A stretch of 9,302 bases of DNA from Candidatus Kapaibacterium sp. (GCA_938038165.1 CALHRB010000160.1:1-9302), one strand, 5' to 3'. Counted from the first letter of the stretch, positions 1-6,641 are shown. A program made the numbers and translations. The notes: generated by a model from the letters alone, not told the origin.

Positions 1-2144
1 CATTAATCGTAGCTTCGTTTGGTGTTTTAATCGGTGTTACATTCTCAAGTGGCATGATGGAAATTGCCCGTAAAGGAATTTTCAATCCTCAGTTTTTCAC
101 TATGCCCGAACTTTTGGTAATATTCTTAGCAGTAATGCTGACCGATATAATACTTCTTGATTTTTTCAATACATTCGGTTTGCCAACATCAACTACAGTT
201 TCTCTTGTGTCTGGTATGTTTGGTGGTGCATTGGCGATGGCTTTAATTAAAACTTTGGATGCAAATCTTGATTTATCTTATGTTTTCAATTATTTAAATA
301 CATCAAAAATATTAAGCATTTACACAGCTATACTGGTCTCGATTTTATTTGCTTTTTTATTTGGCTTTTTAATTCAATTCATATCAAGAATCATCTTTAC
401 ATTCAAATTCAGAGCGAGGTATAAAAAATACGGTGCTATTTGGGGTGGTATAGCATTGACTCTGATAAGCTATTTTATAATAATTGAAGGAATTGAAGGA
501 GCTTCGTTCGCAACTCAAGAAATGATTGCCTTTATTAATTCAAATATATTACAGATTTTAGGTATAAGCTTAATTTTTTGGACTGTTGTTCTTCAAATAA
601 TCAATTCATTTACCAAATTTAATTCTTTGAAACTCATTGTACTGATAGGAACCTTTGCTTTAGCTTGGGCATTTGCAGCGAACGATTTAGTTAATTTTAT
701 CGGTGCTCCTCTGGCAGGTTTAGCAGCCTATCAGTCTGCCGCAAATTTTTCTGACCCCCTTAATGCTCTGATGACTGACCTTTCAAAACCAGCAAAGGCT
801 AATACTTATATGCTTCTTCTTGCTGGTGCGATAATGATTACAACCTTATTCATTTCGAAGAAAGCAAGGTCAGTAACCCGAACAGAAGTGTCGTTGGGCA
901 GGCAGGAAGAAGGTATTGAGCTTTATGATTCTTATCCTTTTGTAAGAGCTTTGGTGCGTGCTGTGATTAACGTGAATAATTTTATCTTACGATTTGTTCC
1001 AAAGAATATTAAGGAATGGGTTCGTGGACGGTTGGATACCTCGAAGCTTGAACTTGAAAAAGATGCAGAAGGAAACGAAGCCTCATTTGATCTGGTAAGA
1101 GCAACAGTTAATTTGATGGTTGCCTCAGCTTTGATATCAGTCGGAACACATCTCAAATTACCTCTTTCTACTACTTATGTAACTTTCATCGTAGCAATGT
1201 CAACAGCTTTTGCTGACAGAGCATGGGGGACTGAAAGTGCAGTTTATAGAGTTTCAGGTGTTTTTACTGTTATTGGTGGCTGGTTTTTGACAGCGTTAAT
1301 TGCCTCCATTATTGCTGGTATCATAGCGACGATAATTTATTATACGAGCGTTATTGGGATTATTGTTTTTCTTTCACTTATAGCTTTTATTCTAATCAGA
1401 ACTGCTTTCATCCATAAAAGAAGAGACACCGAAATCAAATTAGCAGAAGAAAAATTAAAACTTAAAGTTGCAAAATTTTCCCAGGCAAGCGATTTTCTTA
1501 GCCAAAATATAGTTAAATTTATCAATTTACTTAATGAATCAATAAATTCAGGATATACCGGCACGATCAAAAGAAATTTAAAAGTGCTAAAAAAATTCAA
1601 AAATAAAGCGAAATCACTTAGAAATTTATCTGACACATTTTCGAAGGATTTACTGAACATTATCCAGAATTTTGATGATTCTGCTTTAGAATTCGGTAAT
1701 CATTTTGCAAATATTTTAAGCGCCATTAATTCAATATCTGATAGCAATCATCATTTTGCTTCAATTGTATATAATTATGTTGATAATAACCATAAAGTAT
1801 TTGGTGATTATCACGTGAACGATTTGAGAAAGTTAAACAAAATGTTAGTTAAGAATCTTGAATCTTTTAACGAATCTATTCAGAATGGAAATTATATATC
1901 AAAAGATACACTCAAAGATATGAGTAATGAATTTCATCACACAACAGAAAAAATATTAATTGCTCATATCAAAACAATTAAACAAGATGGAATTACACCA
2001 CGAATGATTAGTGTCATTCTTCATATTATAAAAGACACACAGCACATTATGGAACAATTGGTCGAACTAATTGATTCTTACAGACAAATTCAATCTGATC
2101 TAAAAGATAAGATTAATGAACTGGAGAAAACAGAAATTTATTAA
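1..2144 (+). CDS. PiT-family inorganic phosphate transporter with PhoU-like C-terminal domain (5' partial)
   Basis: This is a phosphate permease of the PiT family (cation-coupled phosphate uptake across the cytoplasmic membrane). The frame is open from position 3 (LIVASFGVLIGVTFSSG...), so the ATG at 54 is an internal Met and the true start lies left of the window. Family signatures are visible: NTFGLPTSTTVSLVSG near 165-225 closes the first PiT repeat; FAANDLVNFIGAPLAG near 670-720 is the GANDxxN-type motif of the second repeat; and GTHLKLPLSTTYVTF near 1144-1190 closes the second. The GANDxxN motif of the first repeat must be upstream, so only a short N-terminal piece should be missing. Many hydrophobic helices run to about 1400. 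From about 1430 to the end there is a soluble, helical, Lys/Asn-rich region that resembles PhoU-like tails of PiT proteins in Bacteroidota. It shows no functional tie to the nos genes and converges on the next gene. The family call is firm; the PhoU label is inferred from general character. Confidence 0.93.
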   Translation, partial: LIVASFGVLIGVTFSSGMMEIARKGIFNPQFFTMPELLVIFLAVMLTDIILLDFFNTFGLPTSTTVSLVSGMFGGALAMALIKTLDANLDLSYVFNYLNTSKILSIYTAILVSILFAFLFGFLIQFISRIIFTFKFRARYKKYGAIWGGIALTLISYFIIIEGIEGASFATQEMIAFINSNILQILGISLIFWTVVLQIINSFTKFNSLKLIVLIGTFALAWAFAANDLVNFIGAPLAGLAAYQSAANFSDPLNALMTDLSKPAKANTYMLLLAGAIMITTLFISKKARSVTRTEVSLGRQEEGIELYDSYPFVRALVRAVINVNNFILRFVPKNIKEWVRGRLDTSKLELEKDAEGNEASFDLVRATVNLMVASALISVGTHLKLPLSTTYVTFIVAMSTAFADRAWGTESAVYRVSGVFTVIGGWFLTALIASIIAGIIATIIYYTSVIGIIVFLSLIAFILIRTAFIHKRRDTEIKLAEEKLKLKVAKFSQASDFLSQNIVKFINLLNESINSGYTGTIKRNLKVLKKFKNKAKSLRNLSDTFSKDLLNIIQNFDDSALEFGNHFANILSAINSISDSNHHFASIVYNYVDNNHKVFGDYHVNDLRKLNKMLVKNLESFNESIQNGNYISKDTLKDMSNEFHHTTEKILIAHIKTIKQDGITPRMISVILHIIKDTQHIMEQLVELIDSYRQIQSDLKDKINELEKTEIY

Positions 2145-2437
2145 ATCTCCTCAACTAACTTTAAGAAATCTTTATATGGAATTGCCATCAAACTTTGAGC
2201 ATCGAAAGCTCCGTAATCCCTGCTAATAAGGGAAACTTTTGCCGCGGTTTCCTCGTCGGGTGCTTCGTATATATCAAGAAAATCGAATGGACCAAGAACA
2301 GCATAATGAGCGATAAATTTGACATCCGGGCATTTTTCTTTAACACGTTCGAGCCAGCTGCGTCCGATTGTTGCTCTTTCTTTCATTTTTTTGGACTCCT
2401 CGGGGGAGAGCTTTGTCATCAAGATGAATGTTTTCAT
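2141..2437 (-). CDS. GYD domain protein
   Basis: A small soluble protein of 98 residues beginning MKTFILMTKLSPEESKKMKE and containing LGPFDFLDIYEAPDE, the pattern of the GYD-domain family (ferredoxin-like alpha/beta fold, molecular role not established). I chose the ATG at 2437 rather than the longer open frame from 2497 for three reasons: homology starts at MKTFILMTKL; AGAGAGG lies 5 bases upstream of this ATG (2443-2449); and a promoter of Bacteroidota type lies between the two candidate starts, so the upstream ATG would probably not be transcribed. The stop codon (2141-2143 on the + strand) shares bases with the stop of the phosphate transporter (2142-2144). The gene is divergent from the Rrf2 regulator, with 138 bases between the starts. 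Whether it belongs to the nos regulon is not shown. No signal peptide is seen. Confidence 0.85.
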   Translation of the reverse strand: MKTFILMTKLSPEESKKMKERATIGRSWLERVKEKCPDVKFIAHYAVLGPFDFLDIYEAPDEETAAKVSLISRDYGAFDAQSLMAIPYKDFLKLVEEI

Positions 2438-2466
2438 ATTAACCTCTCTAAATGATTCTGGATTTT

Positions 2467-2498
2467 CAAATTTATAATAACAAAAAATAATAACCAAA
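2467..2498 (-). promoter_or_regulatory. Bacteroidota-type promoter of the GYD gene
   Basis: On the minus strand there is TTTG (2495-2498), a 20-base spacer, then TAAATTTG (2467-2474). This matches the known Bacteroidota housekeeping promoter pattern TTTG-N19-21-TAnnTTTG at every fixed position. It predicts a leader of only about 20-25 bases before the ATG at 2437. No transcript data are available; AT-rich DNA raises the chance of a random match. Confidence 0.6.
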
Positions 2499-2509
2499 AA
2501 ATATTTTGC

Positions 2510-2538
2510 TTGACTATTAACTTTTTTTATATTATATT
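2510..2538 (+). promoter_or_regulatory. Promoter of the Rrf2 regulator gene
   Basis: TTGACT (2510-2515), a 17-base spacer and TATATT (2533-2538) form a good sigma70-like promoter. The same region can also be read as a near match to the Bacteroidota pattern, with CTTG (2509-2512), a 20-base spacer and TATATTCG (2533-2540). Both readings place the transcription start near 2545, inside the palindrome at 2538-2555, and give a leader of about 30 bases. Confidence 0.55.
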
Positions 2539-2555
2539 CGGATAAATAAATCTGA
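2538..2555 (+). promoter_or_regulatory. Putative Rrf2 operator, copy 1 (upstream of rrf2)
   Basis: TCGGATAAATAAATCTGA is an imperfect inverted repeat: TCGGAT and ATCTGA pair at 5 of 6 positions around a 6-base AT centre. Symmetry extends outward, giving 11 of 15 positions over 2532-2561. It overlaps the last base of the -10 and the expected transcription start, the position of a repressor site. A 17/18 identical copy lies at 3010-3027. That the Rrf2 protein binds it is inferred from adjacency and the duplicated placement. Confidence 0.6.
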
Positions 2556-2575
2556 TTATAAATGAAAAAGGTTTT

Positions 2576-2992
2576 ATGGCGGCTTTATCAAAGTCATGTT
2601 TGTATGGAATTTTGGCAACCAGCTACTTGTCAGCTAACTCTGCCAAGGATAAAAAAATTACTGTTTCTAAAATCGCAGAAGATTTAGGTATATCATTTCA
2701 CTATCTTGCTAAAATTATTCAAACTTTGAGTTTTAATGGAATTGTAAAGACTAAAAGGGGTGCCAATGGAGGGATAGAGTTAGCAAAAGATGCTAATCAG
2801 ATTACTGTTTCGCAAATAATTGATTCACTGGATAATCCGAAGTTTGATACGCTAATACATGAAAATGGAACTAATCTTAAAGAAAAGAATTCATCAGATA
2901 GTATAAATAAATTATATGAAAAGTTTATTGAAATGTACAAAAATTCTACAATAAGGGAATTTAGCTCACTGATATCCTTAGAAAACAAATAA
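2576..2992 (+). CDS. Rrf2 family transcriptional regulator
   Basis: A 138-residue protein with the Rrf2 winged helix-turn-helix layout: an N-terminal helix (SKSCLYGILATSYLS), the recognition region ITVSKIAEDLGISFHYLAK (about 28-46), and the wing GIVKTKRGANGGIELAK (about 55-71) with the conserved RGxxGG. Rrf2 proteins such as IscR, NsrR and RsrR sense Fe-S status, nitric oxide or redox state through a cluster held by cysteines after the wing. Here the only cysteine in the whole protein is Cys8, and the segment after residue 75 has none, so the canonical cluster cannot form. The start at 2576 is preceded by AAAAAGG with a 4-base gap; an earlier ATG at 2562 is in another frame. The cytochrome gene starts 54 bases after the stop. 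Its position and the shared palindrome suggest control of itself and of the cytochrome-nosZ genes. The signal sensed cannot be named. Confidence 0.9.
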   Translation: MAALSKSCLYGILATSYLSANSAKDKKITVSKIAEDLGISFHYLAKIIQTLSFNGIVKTKRGANGGIELAKDANQITVSQIIDSLDNPKFDTLIHENGTNLKEKNSSDSINKLYEKFIEMYKNSTIREFSSLISLENK

Positions 2993-3009
2993 ATTTTTTT
3001 TATCAATAA

Positions 3010-3027
3010 TCGGAAAAATAAATCTGA
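3010..3027 (+). promoter_or_regulatory. Putative Rrf2 operator, copy 2 (upstream of cytochrome-nosZ)
   Basis: TCGGAAAAATAAATCTGA differs from the copy at 2538-2555 by one base in 18 (T to A at position 6). It lies 19 bases before the ATG of the cytochrome gene, similar to the first copy, which lies 20 bases before its ATG. The flanking symmetry is weaker than in copy 1, and I find no convincing -35/-10 pair just upstream (only AATAAT at 3005-3010). The site may therefore act on a weak promoter or on read-through from rrf2. Confidence 0.55.
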
Positions 3028-3046
3028 AATATAGAAAGGAATAATT

Positions 3047-3517
3047 ATGAAAACAGAATTTAATCAAAAAAAACAAAGGAAAATAAATATTAAAGGAGGG
3101 CATGCTGTCATCTTGTTTTTTGCATTTTTTATCATTGGGTCTTTCTTGGCTTTAATTTCTTGTGGAGAACAGAAAGAGGGAGTAAAAGAGGAGTTTTTAG
3201 TCATCAAAGGAACTAAAATAGAAGAATTCAACCCCGAAAGGGCTGAGAAAGGATCAAAAATTTTTGCAGAAAAATGTGCTGCTTGCCATAAATATGATGA
3301 GAAATTTGTTGGACCACCTTTGGGCAATGTATTCAAGAAACGTTCAGTTGATTATATTATGAGTCAGATACTTGATCCGGAAAAAATGATCAAGAACAAC
3401 GATACTACAAAAGCCTTATTAAAGCAATATATGACTCAGATGCCAAATCAGCATTTATCTCACGATGAAGCTTTGTCTGTTCTGGAGCATTTAAGGGCAA
3501 AAGCAGAAGGTAAATAA
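3047..3517 (+). CDS. Lipoprotein monoheme c-type cytochrome, probable electron donor to NosZ
   Basis: This 156-residue protein has a basic N-terminus (KKQRK), a hydrophobic stretch (about 20-37) and a lipobox LISC at Cys39, so it should be exported and lipid-anchored. A single heme-binding motif CAACH is at 77-81, followed by FVGPPLGNVF. MTQMPNQH near 129-136 supplies the likely distal Met ligand, with Met132 before Pro the best candidate. This is a class I cytochrome c fold. Small cytochromes c are common in clade II nos clusters, where they pass electrons from the quinol pool to the CuA centre of NosZ. Placement directly before nosZ with a 39-base gap supports that role, but no partner is proven. 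GAAAGGA at 3034-3040 is a clear ribosome binding site, identical to the one before nosZ. The sequence between the lipid anchor and the heme domain (about 40-65) is charged and probably a flexible linker. Confidence 0.9.
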   Translation: MKTEFNQKKQRKINIKGGHAVILFFAFFIIGSFLALISCGEQKEGVKEEFLVIKGTKIEEFNPERAEKGSKIFAEKCAACHKYDEKFVGPPLGNVFKKRSVDYIMSQILDPEKMIKNNDTTKALLKQYMTQMPNQHLSHDEALSVLEHLRAKAEGK

Positions 3518-3556
3518 ATTTTAATGTTTTTTTGTAATTAATGAAAGGAAAAATTT

Positions 3557-5518
3557 ATGCAAAAAAGAGCAATCTTCTACTTGATAATTATTATTTCCAT
3601 CTCTTTGATTTTTTTGTTATGGGGATGTCCATCAAGCAAGCAGGGGACTGTTTCGGGTGATGTAGCTTCCCGGGTATATGTTCCGCCTGGAGAATATGAT
3701 GAATTCTATGGGTTTTTTTCGGGAGGATTCAGCGGACAACTATCTGTCTATGGTATTCCGAGCGGACGATTATTCAGAGTAATACCAGTTTTCTCTCAAG
3801 ACCCAGAGAAAGGTTGGGGATATAGTGAGGAGACCAAACCTATGCTGATGACTTCTCATGGTTTCATACCATGGGATGATGCTCATCATCCAGAATTATC
3901 TCAAACAGATGGTATTGCTGATGGGAGATGGATTTTTATTAATGGAAACAATACACCCAGGATAGCTCGTATTGATTTGACTACATTTAGAACAGCAGAG
4001 ATAATTGAGTTACCAAACAGTGCCGGAAACCATTCATCGCCATTTGGGACAGAAAACACTGAATATGTTGTAGCCGGAACAAGATTCAGCATACCAATAC
4101 CCAACGAAGATGTTTCGATAAATGAATACAAAGACAAATTTAAAGGGGCAATTTCTTTTGTAAAGGTTGATAATAAATCAGGCGAAATGGATCTTGCTTT
4201 CCAGGTACTGATGCCCGGTTATGATTATGACCTTGCCAGAGCTGGAAAAGGGAAATCCCACGGTTGGTGCTTTTTCTCAATGTATAACACAGAACAAGCC
4301 AATACCATCAAGGAAGTGAATGCTAGTCAAAATGACAAAGACTTTGTTGCAGCAATAAACTGGAAAAAGGCTGAGGAATATATCGCCAAGAAAAATTATA
4401 AAGAATTTGATGTCCAATATGCACATAATGTTTTTAATGAAGAGACTCAAACAGCAACATCAACTATGAAAAACAAAGTTAAAGTTCTAATTCCAGAAGA
4501 ATGCCCGGGTTTAGTTTACTATATGCCTTCACCAAAATCTCCCCATGGCTGTGACGTTGATCCATCGGGAGAGTATATTGTCGCTGGAGGTAAGTTAGCA
4601 GCAGTAATTCCTGTTTTTTCTTTTACAAAAATGTTAAAAGCAATTGAAGATAAGAAATTTGACAAAACAATAGATGGAATACCTGTCTTGAACTATGAAG
4701 CTGTTATTGCGGGTGAAGTTCAGGAGCCCGGACTTGGTCCACTCCATACAGAATTCGACGACAATGGAAATGCCTACACTTCAATGTTTGTTTCCTCTGA
4801 GATTACAAAATGGAGTCTGAAGGATTTCAAAGTTCTGGATAAGATACCAACATATTATTCAATCGGACATCTTTTGGTGCCTGGTGGCAATACAAAAAAA
4901 CCTTACGGGAAATATGTCATAGCACTTAATAAAATTACAAAAGATAGATATCTCCCGACGGGTCCGGAGCTAACACAGTCTGCCCAATTAATAGACATTT
5001 CAGGTGATAAGATGAAACTTCTTCTTGATTTCCCGACCATTGGCGAACCTCATTATGCTCAGGCAATTGCAGCCTCTATGATTAAGGATAAATCGTTAAA
5101 ATTTTACAAGATAGAAAATAATAAACATCCGTATAAGACATCCAAAGAAGAAGATGCCAGAGTTGAAAGATCAGGAAACGTTGTCAGAGTATATTTAACT
5201 TCTATCAGATCGCATTTTGCGCCTGATAACATTGAGGGAATCAAAGTTGGAGATGAAGTTTATTTTCATGTTACAAATCTTGAGCAAGATTGGGATGTGC
5301 CACACGGTTTTGCTATCAAGGGAGCAGAAAATGCCGAACTGCTTATAATGCCCGGCGAAACCCTTACATTAAAATGGACACCTAAAAAACCCGGAGTTTA
5401 TCCATTTTATTGCACTGACTTTTGTTCAGCTTTGCATCAGGAAATGCAGGGGTATGTCCGAGTCTCTCCTGCTAATTCTCAAACAAAATTAGCCTGGAAC
5501 ACTCAGAATAAAAAGTAA
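3557..5518 (+). CDS. nosZ: Nitrous oxide reductase, clade II (Sec-dependent)
   Basis: NosZ reduces N2O to N2 outside the cytoplasmic membrane, the last step of denitrification. All metal ligands are visible. For the tetranuclear CuZ centre the seven histidines are His110 and His111 (DDAHHPE), His159 (GNHSS), His330 (KSPHGCD), His397 (GPLHTEF), His438 (SIGHLL) and His499 (GEPHYAQ). The C-terminal cupredoxin CuA domain has His583 (DVPHGFA) and Cys619, Cys623, His627, Met630 (CTDFCSALHQEM). The leader has no twin-arginine motif; it is MQKR, a hydrophobic run and LLWGC with Cys24 as the probable lipidation site. Sec-type leaders mark clade II (atypical) enzymes, which agrees with the accessory genes around it. 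The length of 653 residues is normal and the gene is intact. GAAAGGA (3543-3549) precedes the ATG. It probably forms a transcript with the cytochrome gene; a hairpin follows the stop. Confidence 0.98.
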   Translation: MQKRAIFYLIIIISISLIFLLWGCPSSKQGTVSGDVASRVYVPPGEYDEFYGFFSGGFSGQLSVYGIPSGRLFRVIPVFSQDPEKGWGYSEETKPMLMTSHGFIPWDDAHHPELSQTDGIADGRWIFINGNNTPRIARIDLTTFRTAEIIELPNSAGNHSSPFGTENTEYVVAGTRFSIPIPNEDVSINEYKDKFKGAISFVKVDNKSGEMDLAFQVLMPGYDYDLARAGKGKSHGWCFFSMYNTEQANTIKEVNASQNDKDFVAAINWKKAEEYIAKKNYKEFDVQYAHNVFNEETQTATSTMKNKVKVLIPEECPGLVYYMPSPKSPHGCDVDPSGEYIVAGGKLAAVIPVFSFTKMLKAIEDKKFDKTIDGIPVLNYEAVIAGEVQEPGLGPLHTEFDDNGNAYTSMFVSSEITKWSLKDFKVLDKIPTYYSIGHLLVPGGNTKKPYGKYVIALNKITKDRYLPTGPELTQSAQLIDISGDKMKLLLDFPTIGEPHYAQAIAASMIKDKSLKFYKIENNKHPYKTSKEEDARVERSGNVVRVYLTSIRSHFAPDNIEGIKVGDEVYFHVTNLEQDWDVPHGFAIKGAENAELLIMPGETLTLKWTPKKPGVYPFYCTDFCSALHQEMQGYVRVSPANSQTKLAWNTQNKK

Positions 5519-5524
5519 ATTACT

Positions 5525-5555
5525 ATGAACCTTCCACACTGAGTGGAAGGTTCAT
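5525..5555 (+). terminator. Hairpin after nosZ, possible terminator or mRNA-stability element
   Basis: A perfect 13-bp stem, ATGAACCTTCCAC (5525-5537) with GTGGAAGGTTCAT (5543-5555), closes a 5-base loop ACTGA. It begins 7 bases after the nosZ stop. The following sequence (TCTTTAATTC) is T-rich but has no real U-run, so it may be a partial terminator or a 3' stabilising structure rather than a strong intrinsic terminator. Since nos assembly genes follow on the same strand, it could set a higher level of nosZ mRNA relative to nosL-nosD-nosF-nosY. Confidence 0.7.
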
Positions 5556-5600
5556 TCTTTAATTCTAATTTAGGACAAAATTAACTGAAATGGTTGTGTT

Positions 5601-6641
5601 ATGAAAAACAAAGCAAGAATGATGATGTTATTGGCTTCGTTGATTCTGATTGGGATTTATTTTTTGCCGATTTGGAATATTAGTCTTGAAGCTCCTCAAT
5701 TTCCCGAAGGTCTTGGATTATATATTAACATATCATCTATTGAAGGGCATAAAGAAAACGACTTGAACAGCATAAACAATCTGAATCATTATATCGGAAT
5801 GAAAAAAATCGACCCTGATTCAATACCTGAACTAAAGATTATGCCTTTTATTATAGCTTTTTTTATTTTATTTGGTTTATTGGCTTCATTTATCAGCAAA
5901 AAATGGTTGATTGTAGTTTGGGTTGTGCTGCTCATATTAGTAAGTATTGTCGGAATCTATGATTTTTATCTTTGGGGTTATGATTATGGACATAATTTAG
6001 ACCCTAAAGCTATAATCAAGATACCGGGGCAGTCATATCAACCGCCTGTTTTTGGAACAAAGCAACTTCTTAATTTTACGGCTCACTCTTATCCGGCTAC
6101 AGGAGGAATTTTGCTTGGAGTTTCTCTTATTCTTGGAATAACAGCTTTTTTTATAGCAAATAAAAATCAACAATCAATGCAGAATATTAAGCTGGTGTCA
6201 GTTTTGTTTTTGGGAGCTTTTGTTTTTATATCCTGCAATACTGAACCTAAGCCAATAGAATTCGGATTTGATAATTGTCATAAATGCGGAATGACTATAG
6301 CTGACGAAAAATGGGGGGCTGAGATTGTTACTCATAAAGGTAAAGTTTATAAATTTGATGCTGTTGAATGTATGGTTTCTTATTATCTTGAAGAAAAAGA
6401 AGTAAATCTTGAGGCTGAAATACATTCATTTTGGACAATAAATTATCTTAAACCGGGAGAGTTAATTGACGCTACAAATGCTTATTACTTAAAAAGCCCT
6501 GAATATCAGTCTCCTATGGCTTTCAATACCCCATCTTTCAAAACAAAAGAGGATAGAGATAAAAGCATAAAAACTAATAACGATTTACCTATGAATTGGA
6601 ATGATCTTATCGAAGCTGTCAAAAAAGAATGGACGGATTAA
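5601..6641 (+). CDS. nosL: Four-helix membrane protein fused to NosL copper chaperone
   Basis: A 346-residue two-part protein. Residues 1-190 form an integral membrane domain with helices near 7-25, 80-99, 102-121 and 167-187. Its two predicted extracytoplasmic loops hold conserved-looking His/Met/Tyr residues (SIEGHKEND, LNHYIGMK, DYGHNLDP, TAHSYPATGG). Residues 193-346 are NosL: a new hydrophobic segment ending in the lipobox FVFISC (Cys212), then NCHKCGMTIAD (Cys226, Cys229, Met231), KVYKFDAVECM (Cys257) and SPEYQSPMAFN. NosL is an extracytoplasmic Cu(I)-binding protein that supplies copper to NosZ. The membrane part lies where nosB, a membrane protein specific to clade II clusters, is found in Wolinella; equivalence is a guess. 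In other clusters NosL is normally a separate lipoprotein. The frame is continuous, and the inner ATG at 6177 has no visible ribosome binding site. The ribosome site before 5601 is weak; an ATG at 5590 is out of frame and stops at once. Confidence 0.87.
   Translation: MKNKARMMMLLASLILIGIYFLPIWNISLEAPQFPEGLGLYINISSIEGHKENDLNSINNLNHYIGMKKIDPDSIPELKIMPFIIAFFILFGLLASFISKKWLIVVWVVLLILVSIVGIYDFYLWGYDYGHNLDPKAIIKIPGQSYQPPVFGTKQLLNFTAHSYPATGGILLGVSLILGITAFFIANKNQQSMQNIKLVSVLFLGAFVFISCNTEPKPIEFGFDNCHKCGMTIADEKWGAEIVTHKGKVYKFDAVECMVSYYLEEKEVNLEAEIHSFWTINYLKPGELIDATNAYYLKSPEYQSPMAFNTPSFKTKEDRDKSIKTNNDLPMNWNDLIEAVKKEWTD

Noticed and set aside
54..56. ATG at 54 as the start of the phosphate transporter
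   Set aside because: The frame is open to the left edge and the upstream residues (GVLIGVTFSSG) continue a normal PiT membrane helix, so this Met is internal.
2195..2455. Plus-strand frame of 86 codons across the GYD gene
   Set aside because: It is antisense to a recognisable GYD protein and is not protein-like in composition.
2438..2497. Longer GYD protein starting at 2497 on the minus strand
   Set aside because: The extra 20 residues are not GYD-like, the extension covers an exact promoter match, and a good ribosome site lies before the ATG at 2437.
2978..3010. Separate strong promoter for the cytochrome gene
   Set aside because: Only an AATAAT-like -10 is seen, and candidate -35 sequences match poorly. 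I cannot support a promoter beyond the operator copy.
5566..5573. TAATTTAG as a promoter -7 element for the nosL fusion
   Set aside because: It has one mismatch to TAnnTTTG, and no TTTG is present at the required distance upstream (AGTG instead).
6177..6641. Separate nosL gene starting at 6177
   Set aside because: There is no stop codon between the two domains and no ribosome binding site before 6177. A fusion is the simplest reading, though internal initiation is kept open in the findings.
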